Positions 9,641-19,312 of a stretch of 64,000 nt of DNA are shown here, piece by piece; position 1 is the stretch's first letter; every line of letters starts with the position of its first letter. Below the pieces are notes generated by a model, which had not been told where the DNA came from, ran no database searches, and worked only from the letters and a program-made list of their open reading frames with translations. The translations under genes were made by a program, and so were the position numbers. Source of the DNA: Setoptus koraiensis (taxonomy: Eukaryota; Arthropoda); the NCBI GenBank assembly GCA_048013815.1, contig CM106586.1, forward strand, positions 17,980,001-18,044,000. The letters run 5' to 3'.

Positions 9641-10516
9641 GGCTAACAACTGGCCAGTGATCGAATGACAAAGTTTTGCCACTTTCAATCTAGCGCCCAA
9701 AGTCCAAAATCGCTACTGCGGCAGCGCCGGCGTCAATAGTAATTTTACAGCCACAACAACAAGTGTCTTGAGCAACGATTTTAGTTTATTTTTATAGTTT
9801 TGTTATTAGTATATTATCGTTATTACTATTGTCATTAGTTGCCGGTGATATTGTTTGCATTTGCATTTGTTTGCGCGCAGTGTTGGTGTTGATGGGCGCG
9901 AGCGAGCGAGCGACAAAAGTGCAACGGATAATAATAGTAATTGCACAAACAGATTAGACAATCCATTGACAACACAACACAGCACAGCACAACAACTGCA
10001 GCAGCGCGATACACATCAGACAGGTCCCGTGTCCGTAAGCATGAGCGAGTTACTCATCGTTGTGTCCCATCAAGATGACAATATAACACCAAATTATTTG
10101 CTACAATATCACAATACCAGACATATAGACAAACAAACTAGACACTTGTAACGCTGCAAGTGGCACTAATGGTTGCAATAATAGTTTTTACTATAGTAAT
10201 ATTTTGGTAATGATAGTATCTCATCATCGATATTTAAATATAGTTTCGATTACATCAGTGCAATTCATTCTTTTTACTCTGCAGACACACACACACACAC
10301 TCAAAGTTTTGATGGTCAACGATTATCACATTGAATTATTGGATCACTGAATTAGCATATCATTTTTAAATTATCAACAAACATAAAATAGCGCAAATAA
10401 GCCAAGTAAATGTCAACGAGCACACAAGTATTATTGTAGCAAGTATTTATTGTCACTAGCAAGCTTTACAGAGTCATGTGCCGCATTGAGCCAACGATTT
10501 ACATCGAAGGCGCGCC

Positions 10517-12025
10517 ATGAAAAAGAAGGACCCCACGTCGCACAGGATCATTGAAAAGAGGCGTCGTGATCGAATGAACAATTGCTTGGCCGACCTGAGT
10601 AAACTCATACCATCGCACTACATCAAAAAGGTAAGACACCCTCGCACTGATATCCCAAATCTATACAAAATTTTGTAAAATCAATGTGATCAAACTCGAT
10701 CATCAAAGGCCCAATATCTAACCGTTTGCAACGTGTTCCATTTCTATCGCTAGGGACGTGGTCGCATCGAGAAGACGGAAATTATTGAGATGACCATCAA
10801 GCACTTGAAGCATCTCATGGCAACGAATCAACCACAGCAACAGCATCAGCCACAATTACAGATTGATCAGAATTGCAAAAAGAACGACAATATCACAAAT
10901 GGCAGCCACAGTAGCGCCGACAGCATTAGTGACGAAACTAATTCAAGAAGCCAAAATGCAGCCATGAAACAACTTGGTTACTCCATAGACAAATGTTGTG
11001 TCAGATGCAGCTCAAGTGAAAGTGGCTCATCTAGCGGAAGTGAGAGCAGTGGCTTCATAAATAATCCAAGGCACACAGACAGCAACATAAGCTTGATGTC
11101 AACCTTAGATAGACAAGACAAAAATAATACTATTATGGACCACAATAGTAGTGGCCATATTAATAATCATAATCATCATCACAGTAATAATATAAATATT
11201 AATAATCAAAACGCCAACAACATGAGCCTAATGTTGTTGTCAGAAGAAGAGAAAAAAAAATATTTTGAATTTGGTTTTCATCAGTGCCTTCTCAGGTTGT
11301 CCCAGTACATGATCAATGAATTAGACTGGCCATTATTTAATAATAACTATAAGAATTGTAATGATCAAAAACAGATCGCCTTATTTACTGACCACTTAGT
11401 TAGTCAATTGAATAATTACGCGCAAAATCTCAAAGTATTAGCGCACAGGACTACCTCGATGGCAACAGTGAATCTATCATCATTATCATCCTCAGCATCG
11501 TCGGATCACCAATCATCGCCATTTTATGGTTTCAAATCAACAGCAACAACAACAACCACTACTACACCACCTCCAACTCAACAATCACTATTGATGCCGC
11601 CTGGGTCATCTTTACATTCACAACAGCCATCCAGGCCTCAGATACACCCGACTCCGACGCCCCCGACGCCGATTGCAGCACAGCAGCAACAACAACAACT
11701 GCAACAACAACAACATCAGCAGCAGCAACCATCACCACCACCACCACCACCAATACCATCATCATCATCATCATCAACATGTTCATACATGCAACAACAA
11801 CAATCCACAAATCACCAGTTACCACTTGCGCAATCGTTGCACAAACTGGTAATTTTAACACCTAGCCCTGCTACACCAATAACGCCGCCCGCTTCAACGT
11901 CAGCGGCGGCCAATAACCAGACAGATAATCAAAACAATCAGTCAAGATTGGATTTCAAATGCTCTTTTAGGTCGTTCAAAAAAGGTATGACGGATCGCTT
12001 TCAGCGCGGAGCACAGTTTTCCTAA
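10517..12025 (+). CDS. cwo: bHLH-Orange repressor, clockwork-orange-like
   Basis: The protein is a DNA-binding transcriptional repressor of the Hairy/E(spl)-related class. In insects Clockwork orange binds E-boxes and dampens CLOCK-CYCLE output. The CDS is join(10517..10630,10754..12025), 461 residues. Exon 1 gives [20 protein letters not shown], then [12 protein letters not shown], and ends HYIKK before GTAAGA. Exon 2 resumes [20 protein letters not shown]. The basic region lacks the Hairy-class proline (it has RRRDRMN), and the [13 protein letters not shown] loop-helix 2 is typical of Cwo rather than HES or Hey. The Orange domain lies at about residues 205-268 ([20 protein letters not shown], with [14 protein letters not shown]). 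The C-terminus is rich in Gln, Pro and Ser and ends without WRPW or YRPW. The 123-nt intron interrupts the loop of the bHLH. An upstream non-coding or coding exon is possible; the nearest in-frame stop upstream is at 10487. Confidence 0.85.
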
Positions 12026-13614
12026 CGGAACAAACTACATGTTGTTTATTCGTTTCTTTTGATACATCAATCGACGATCATATCACAGTAAGAAAAAAAA
12101 TGTACAGAAAAAAAGTGATCATTTTTTCTCAAGGTTGTTTGTTTGATATGAATATTTGTTTTTCGCACCATTCGAATATAATCATAATATGAATATATGT
12201 TATAATAATAATTTTAGACAACTTTGTCACAAGAGCACCCGTATCTTCTTGTCTCTTGCATTCTTCATGGCGTGACATTCTTCGTGGTTGGCCCATTTTC
12301 AAAGACTCTTCCGGCGAGCAGTGCCCATCCCATTCGAGGCGCTGGCCAGCATCTAGTGTGCAGGCCCTTCGCGGCTATCGACAATCGAATAGTCAGACAT
12401 GAAAGCATTCAGTGAGTTTATTCGTTTGTTTGTATACTAACCAAGTCGAGCAAATAGATGATGTGAATGAGATGCGATAGTTGCAACAAACACAACAAGA
12501 CGAGATCATACCCATGAAGTTGCTGTCAGAACATACATTGCGTTAACGATAAACCAGGATACAAAACAATTGATATGCAACATGCTTATGGCTGCCCAAT
12601 TGAATGGAATGACAGCTGATGTCACCGAGGCAAGCGGAGGCCACGTGAATGTGGGCGCAGATTGAGGCTGCTGGGCCCATTGAGATGTAGGCCGCATCAC
12701 TTTCGCCAGACCATCATCTGATGCTAATGGTTTGCTTGTTCGATGATTTCGGCTTTGGGTTCGACAGGTAAAACCGATTATGCCCGGCCCGTAGTTGGAA
12801 CTGTTTACGCTTGAGGCGTCCCACGGGGCACCATCAACACGGAAGTGTCTTGACAAACCGTGCGCTTTTCTACCATTGTAACAATAGATAGTAACTAGAG
12901 AGATTCTCTGACGCTAGGCGCGCTTTTGTACCGTTGTCTGTAGACCAGATTACATAATCGAAAATGCCTCGTCCTTTGCACAAGCGTCACTACAACTAGA
13001 CTGCTAGTTGTTAGCGACATCCGGCGATATTTGAGTGAATTAGACAGAATAAGCAACACGATGCACACAAATAGACAATTTTGTACAAATCAGCTTAAAG
13101 CTTTTGAACTTTTACACACACACACACACGAGCATACATCCGCCACTTTCAACAAAGTATAGTGTGATCTTTTTCTAATGTATATATACCTGGCTTGAGA
13201 AAAATCCGACTGTGCCGATCATATTCAACTGCAAACTTTGGTAAAACTAGATAACTTTATCTATGTTTGCCATGGTACTACATAAGTGTGATACCAACGA
13301 GAATGGGCCTCCTTCAAAACACAAAACGTGTAAGATAGGAGAGAATAGGTGATATTTGTCGAAATAATAATTATCTGCCTCCGACAGTGAAAGCTGGCAA
13401 GCGCCTCTTGCGGAACTCATTCTAACTGGGTGTAGACGCTTTTGGGAGAGTGCACTCATACAGAATTTGTAGCGCAAGAACGACACACATGCACACAATG
13501 AAAACGAGACTAAAGGGGGGAAGGAAACAGAAAGTAACTGAGGAAACGTGACACTCTTCGGGGGACAGTAACTCGCACACATCAACCTATAGCTTGCTAT
13601 ACGCTCACGTTATT
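12026..13614. other. Downstream of cwo, no gene recognised
   Basis: About 1.6 kb. AT-rich 3' UTR-like sequence with AATATA variants lies at 12170-12210. Further on, frames of 63-116 codons in both directions have no recognisable motifs. A partly repeated word (GCGCTTTT-C/G-TACC) occurs at 12865 and 12921 in the same orientation. A CACGTG lies at 12642-12647. Confidence 0.5.
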
Positions 13615-13616
13615 TA

Positions 13617-14430
13617 GAGAGGTCGCGTGAAAATTTGCACTATTCACTATTGAGAGAACGAAAAAAAATGTACACCACACAATGAGAGCTATGATTTTTT
13701 TTACGCAGTTCGTGATTTTTCCTCTAGAAGTCGCTTTGTATAAAAAAAAACGCACGGCTTTTGAAATACACGAACACCCTCTATGCATCGCATTGAACTG
13801 AATCTGAGTGTAACTATCCGCGAGCGCACATAGAACAGCACATGCATCATTTTAGTGTAAATTGTGCATGACTACAACAATCAGTGCACCGTTGGCTAGG
13901 CTTACAAGGTTGTTAGCTGCTGGAGCAGCACCGAGTTCACTTGCATAAAATTCAAAGTTGTGCAGCTCAATCTGTTACGAATGCACTGTGGATGGCAGAA
14001 TGGCCTTTCTAGTGTATGGTGGCCACTTTTAACCGACCACCCAATAAAATGTTTCACGCTGGCCTCTACAGTGCATATACAAAAAATACTGTGCCGCACA
14101 AAATCCGCCTTTCATACATTACTCTGCTGTAACTAGGTTGGTTAACGGCGCAGATTCAGAACTGAATTGTGCTGAATGTGGGCCTGCTAATGCACAACTT
14201 GTAACTGAACTGTCGCTGATCTGAATTTCTGCGCTTATTTCTGCTCCCGATTAATAGTTACACTGAGTTTAGTGACTTCACTACGCATAGAGGGGGCTTG
14301 TGTATGACATCGACTATCTATGTGAAAGAGGAGCGACGTCTGTAGTAGAAAAATCGAACCATGCGTGTTTTTGTAATTCACTTGGAACATTTCAGTGTAA
14401 ATTTTAGTGTACATTTTCACGCGACCACCC
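13617..14430. mobile_element. Tc1/mariner-like fold-back (MITE-type) element
   Basis: The two ends are inverted repeats: GAGAGGTCGCGTGAAAA at the left and the complement of GGGTGGTCGCGTGAAAA at the right. Each is flanked by TA (13615-13616 and 14431-14432), as expected for TA target-site duplication. Inverted similarity continues inward with gaps: ACCCTCTATGC (near 13777-13785) against the complement of 14286-14296, and GAGTGTAACTAT (13806-13817) against the complement of 14254-14265. A TTGTGCAT word is found on both arms. The arms thus extend 200 bp or more and diverge by roughly a third by eye. No transposase frame survives, so it is non-autonomous or an old relic. It lies between cwo and Cul3. 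Confidence 0.75.
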
Positions 14431-14432
14431 TA

Positions 14433-14754
14433 CAAAATCTCTATTATCAACAGTCTCATATTATAGCTGAGATTGTCGATCGCTATACGAAAACTGATAT
14501 AGGAAATAATTGACTGATAAATAATTAATTGGTAGATGTGATTGCCAAAGTCCTCATTTATTCGATTTTCATTACCACTATATATTATCATCATTATTAT
14601 TAATATATTATTATTAAAATATTATCACCATATTATTATAGGTATCACCATCACTATTATCACTATTCCATCAAAAATTTTTACATTATATTACAATTGA
14701 TCACACATATTTTCTCGACTCCATATTTGCAAGATTATTACAAACTTGGTTACA
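14433..14754 (+). other. AT-rich leader/promoter region of Cul3
   Basis: This interval consists largely of A/T with ATT/TTA-type simple sequence at about 14575-14640. It directly precedes the Cul3 start codon and begins at the transposon edge, so the element sits within about 320 bp of the gene. No other feature is seen. Confidence 0.6.
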
Positions 14755-17226
14755 ATGAGTAACCAACAACCCAGAACCAAGAACAAACTTAGAATGAGAC
14801 AATTTCCCACCCAGATGAATGAAAAGTTTGCTCAGACCATCTGGACCACTTTAAGGGCTGCTATTCAAGAGATACAAAAGAAAAATAATGGTGGACTTAG
14901 TTTTGAGGAATTATACAGAAATGCTTATACACTCGTATTGCACAAAAAAGGTGATACACTCTATGAGGGAGTGCGAGAGGTCATCAAGGAACATCTCGAG
15001 GATAAAATTAGGGTTGACGTATTAGACGCTCTAAACAATAACTTTCTTCAAGTGCTTAATAAGGCTTGGAATGATCATCAGACCAGTATGGTCATGATAA
15101 GAGACATTCTCATGTACATGGATAGGGTATACGTTCAACAAAATAAAGTTGACAATATTTATAATTTAGGATTGAATCTATTTCGTGATCATGTTATCAA
15201 TTATACCTGCATCAGAGATCATCTCAGGCACACACTACTATCACAAGTTCTTGTTGAAAGAAGAGGAGAGTGTATAGAAGCATTGGCAATCAAAAACGTC
15301 TGTCAAATGCTTGTTCAATTAGGCATAGATAGAAGAGATGTTTATGAGCAAATATTTGAGAAACCTTTCCTAGAACAATCGTCTGAATTTTACAGATGCG
15401 AGAGCCAAAAATTTTTAGCTGAAAATAGCGCCTCAACTTACATTAGAAAGGTAGAACAGCGTATTGAAGAAGAATCTGAACGAGCCAGAAGATATTTAGA
15501 TGAAGCAACCGAAGCTAAGATAGTTCATGTTGTTGAGGAAGAACTTATTACTAAGCATATGACATCTATTGTCGAAATGGAAAACTCGGGCGTTGTTGCA
15601 ATGCTCAGAGATAGGAAAATAGACGACCTCAATTGTTTATATAAACTATCGTGTCGGGTCCCAGATGGTCTTCAACACGTCATCAACTGTGTTAGCACTC
15701 ACCTTAGAGAGCAAGGTAAAGCACTTGTCTCTGAGGAGGAAGGAGGCAAAGGGGATGCGGTCCAGTTCATCCAGGTAAGACATTGAAACTAAACTGTCCA
15801 ACTATCGAATACCCAAGCCCAAATTTTTGTTAACTCATCCCTCTTCCTATTTGTTTAGAAACTATTGGAGCTCAAGGAAAGATTCGACATATTTCTTTTG
15901 AAATCATTTAATGGTGACAAAGAGTTTCGAAAGATGGTAGCCAAAGATTTCGAACATTTTCTAAATCTCAATAATAGGTCACCTGAATATCTATCGTTAT
16001 TTATTGATGATAAGCTCAAAAAAGGGGCGAAGAACATGTCAGAAACAGAGATTGAACAAGTCTTGGAAAACACTATGGTTCTATTTAGATACTTGCAAGA
16101 CAAGGATGTCTTTGAGCGCTATTACAAGCAGCATCTAGCCAAGAGGCTTCTTCTTGGCCGAACAGCCTCAGACGATTATGAAAAGAACATGATCTCCAAA
16201 TTGAAAACCGAGTGTGGCTGCCAATTCACTTCGAAATTAGAGGGCATGTTTAAAGATATAGCTATATCCAAGACAACAATGGACGAATTCCAAACCAAAG
16301 TCGAGCAAACAGGCGCCAACCTTCAAGGTATGGATATAAGTGTTAAGGTCTTGACGACAGGATTTTGGCCCACTCAATCAACACCGTCAAAGAGTATTAT
16401 GCCGCCGATACCTCGCGAAGCATTTGAAGTCTTTAGGGCATTCTATCTTGGAAAACATAGCGGAAGGCAATTGAATCTTCAAGCCCAACTAGGGTGGGCC
16501 GAATTGACCGCCATCTTTTACGGTCAAAAGAGGGAAGAGGGCATACCTGCAACACCTAATGGGTTTCCCAATGATACAACCTCTGGCGTAACATCATCTT
16601 CAAACATAACGAATTCAAACCCTTACGTACAGTTTCCTAAATTACAACAAGAATCACAGCGTACACGAAACAACATCGAGCCAAGAAAGCACATTATTCA
16701 AGTATCTACTCATCAAATGTGTATACTCATGTTATATAATCAAAGAGAATCATACACTTATGACCAGTTGTTGAAGTTAACTGATATACCCGAGAAAGAT
16801 CTTATAAGACAGCTTCAGTCTCTAGCGATGGGCAAGCCAACTCAAAGGATCCTCATTAAACATCCTAAAACTAAAGAAATAGAGCCCTGTCACATATTTA
16901 CAATTAACGATTCTTTCACATCCAAACATATCAAGTTGAAGATACAGGCTGTTGCTTGTCGTGGAGAATCTGAGCCTGAGCGTAAGGAAACCAGAACCAA
17001 AGTGGATGAAGATAGGAAGCACGAGATAGAAGCAGCCATAGTAAGAATAATGAAGGCCAGAAAACAGATGTCCCATCCAAATTTAGTAGCCGAAGTTGTG
17101 GAGCAATTGAAGTCTAGGTTCTTACCTAGCCCCGTGATAATTAAGAAACGTATAGAAGGTCTCATTGAGCGAGAGTATTTAGCTCGAACAGACGAAGACA
17201 GGAAGACTTATACTTACGTTGCGTAA
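14755..17226 (+). CDS. Cul3: Cullin-3, scaffold of BTB-type CRL3 ubiquitin ligases
   Basis: Cul3 bridges BTB-domain substrate adaptors at its N-terminus and the RBX1-E2 module at its C-terminus. The CDS is join(14755..15774,15859..17226), 795 residues (human 768). The start is the ATG of [18 protein letters not shown]; an upstream TTG in the same frame is ignored. Family landmarks include [83 protein letters not shown] at the exon boundary, [36 protein letters not shown] and [20 protein letters not shown]. The neddylation lysine is in IVRIMK, residue 739, exactly 56 residues from the C-terminus as in human. An insertion of Asn/Ser/Thr-rich residues after FYGQKREEG accounts for the extra length. 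The intron is 84 nt, phase 0. An ATTAAA occurs about 75 nt past the stop. Confidence 0.97.
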
Positions 17227-18245
17227 ACTCACTATTACCTTGCCCGTTAATGTAAAATTCTAACTTTTAGCCCAACTTATTCCCAACATTACAAAACAAC
17301 AATTAAACGTAATATTAGTGCACATTTACTCGGATTGATATTCTATTTTGATCTAGCGGAGTTCTCTTCGTGATTTTGTGGTCCATCGATCTCGCAAAAG
17401 TATCCAAGCCGAGGACAGTCGGTTTTCCGCTACAATGGGAGCAGAGTCAATGCACATCCCCCAATTACAGCAGAGCCATTGATGGTTTAATTTTTGTTTT
17501 TTTTTTTTAAAGAGAAGTACCCCAGTGATGGGGTGGAAAAATTTTTAGTTAATGCTCCATTAGTGGCCGAGACACCATGCAATGTTTAGTAAAAGGCGAA
17601 ACATTGGTTGTCAAAACCAAGATGCCTCGACCAGAGCTACAGAAATATGTGTCGGGAAATATTATATACGTTGATGACCCTTTCACTGGTGGCAGTCAGT
17701 GAAGAGCCAATTTTTCTCTTGATTGGTCAAACAAATAAGTTTTTCCATTTTATCATACTACGAATCTCTTTGTGACATATGAAATATTCATAAAATTCAT
17801 AGCAATAAGAACACAAATCTAAAGAAAGGCGATTTTCACTGATTATTTTAATAAAATTAAATAGCACCTGAGCGAGTTCCCGGTCGGCCTCACACCAGCG
17901 CATCTTTATATAAATCGAGGTAGACCTGCGCTTAAACGAGAGAGTGAGCCCACCCTGTTTTATGTTGTTGCCGATATTGTCAATAGTTGGCTGTAATTAT
18001 AAGTCAGAAGTTCAATTATGATTACCTGGGCAACTCACGGATCGGATAGACAAAAATCAACTGTACGAGAGAGCGGAGCAGAGACACAATGTTGGATTGA
18101 ACCAGCAGTAGAAGCGAGCTGACTATAGCTAGACATACAGTCTACTCAGGAGGCAGTTCGAGTTGAGAACAATCTTCTTTCTAGTGACAACAATGTTAGA
18201 ATTGAATGGTCGATTTTAATATCAATTTATATTTATTTAATTTGA
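17227..18245. other. Convergent spacer between Cul3 and RpS25
   Basis: This 1-kb spacer holds the Cul3 3' end (ATTAAA at 17302-17307). A 41-codon ATG frame at 17577-17702 (+), with a good initiation context (CACCATGC) and ordinary composition (KMPRPELQKYVSGN), is not recognised. A TATATAAAT box-like word lies at 17907-17915. No RNA gene is identified. Confidence 0.5.
18232..18237 (-). terminator. AATAAA for RpS25
   Basis: The complement of TTTATT lies only 8 nt beyond the RpS25 stop codon, implying a very short 3' UTR. Confidence 0.6.
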
Positions 18246-18835
18246 TCAAGGCTCGTCACCCATGGTAGCTCTGGTGTAGATCAGCTGGGAACCATGCTTC
18301 TCGACGCATTTTATGAGACCTTTCACCAGTAGTTCCTTGAGGATCTTCTTGGCCAGGCTGGCCCTTACTTTCATACGCTCGGATACAACTGAAGGTGTGA
18401 TGAGCTTGTATTTTGGAACCTCAGAGATGGTCTTATCATATGTGGCCTGATCGAACAATACTAGATTGTTGAGCTTGTCCCTGACTTTTCCTTTAGACCA
18501 TTTCTAAATATCGAATAGGATGTGAGATAGAACAAAGAATTTGAGTTAGTAATGATTCAATGCGAATGAAACAGTAGTGCCCTATTTATATAATGAATCC
18601 TTTGAGAACGTATGAGGTGAAAAACGATTGTCGTCACCGTTGCAGGCTTGTGATGGCTATACCCAATAATAGTGACACCTGCACCGTTGAGATTGAAATG
18701 TCGATGATGTCAAAGAGATTCACTGTATTTTCAGGATAGTTTACGAACCTTCTTTTTGGCCTTGCCTCCTCCGGAACCCTCCTTCTTTTTAGCCACTGGC
18801 TTATCTGATTTCTTAGAATCTTTTTTTGGAGGCAT
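18246..18835 (-). CDS. RpS25: 40S ribosomal protein S25 (eS25)
   Basis: This is a small-subunit ribosomal protein of the head region, eukaryote-specific. The CDS is complement(join(18246..18503,18749..18835)), 114 residues, within the normal range (human 125). Exon 1 encodes [20 protein letters not shown] and SGGGKAKKK; exon 2 starts [20 protein letters not shown]. The splice restores the invariant [18 protein letters not shown]. The winged-helix core follows ([20 protein letters not shown], then [19 protein letters not shown]). The intron is 245 nt with donor GTTCGT, a weak but valid GT, and acceptor ATATTTAG. A 33-bp segment of the 5' leader is duplicated inside the intron (see repeat entry). 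No snoRNA box pair was recognised in the intron. Confidence 0.95.
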
Positions 18836-18870
18836 TATGCCCGATTTATATAGTGAATCCTATGAAAATG
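18578..18870 (-). repeat. 33-bp direct duplication, RpS25 leader and intron 1
   Basis: Positions 18578-18610 (intron 1) and 18838-18870 (just upstream of the ATG) share 28 of 33 bases, exactly 260 bp apart in direct orientation. On the gene's strand both copies carry GGATTCA-C/T-TATATAAAT-C/A-GGGCA. Confidence 0.8.
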
Positions 18871-19312
18871 TCTAAATTGAATGGCGTCTCAGTTAAATTA
18901 ATAAATGGTTACATGAGCTATAGTCGATAGCGACCAATTCACAGATACAAATGGTGTAGAAAATGGTCCACCATGTTACAATGCCGACAAGAATTGTGTG
19001 TCAGCATGTGCACATAATTTTTACACAGCAAAGAACGTTCATCTCACAGGAAGCACAGGGGAGAACACAGAAAGGCGAGCGAGCGCTCTCTCGCTTTGCG
19101 CATGTATCGATGGAGGCGCGTTTTTCAAAGTGCTGTTTTCTTTTTTTTTTTGTTTGTTTTCAAAAAAAACTTCGCGTGCCGAAGTACCTGTCACCCCTCA
19201 TCTAATCCACAATGATGTATACACTGTAATCTCTTCTAATTAAGATGGTAATAATAGGAACAATTAAGTGTGTGATCTTGTCAGATCTAGTTGTTTACTA
19301 TTTATTCAACAA
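18836..19312 (-). other. RpS25 upstream region and end of next gene
   Basis: This interval must hold the RpS25 promoter. It contains pyrimidine-rich poly-T/poly-A tracts at 19138-19168 and the AATAAA of the next minus-strand gene at its far end. No coding sequence is seen. Confidence 0.6.
19301..19306 (-). terminator. AATAAA for the large secreted-protein gene
   Basis: The complement of TTTATT lies 6 nt beyond the TGA stop (19313-19315). Confidence 0.6.

Larger units (their letters stand above)
7017..10516 (+). other. Long upstream region of the bHLH-Orange gene
   Basis: This 3.5-kb stretch has no supported coding sequence. It includes an (AG)20 run, a TATA box with a nearby canonical E-box, a short telomere-like CCTAA run, CAG-rich patches near 9545-9565 and an (AC) run near 10284-10300. 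An in-frame TGA at 10487-10489 shows the bHLH exon does not extend far upstream unless by splicing. Small frames (for example 9855-10151) are low-complexity and unsupported. Confidence 0.6.

Noticed and set aside
9855-10151. 98-codon frame upstream of cwo
   Set aside because: Low-complexity Gln/His/Asn composition and a TTG-type start; no family pattern.
12506-12856. 116-codon minus frame downstream of cwo
   Set aside because: Some hydrophobic C-terminal residues but no recognisable motif and no supporting signals.
18001-18060. TTACCTGG word, possible U1 snRNA
   Set aside because: Only eight bases agree with the U1 5' region; no further match.
18504-18748. snoRNA in the RpS25 intron
   Set aside because: Ribosomal-protein introns often host snoRNAs, but no C/D or H/ACA box pair was seen on the transcribed strand.
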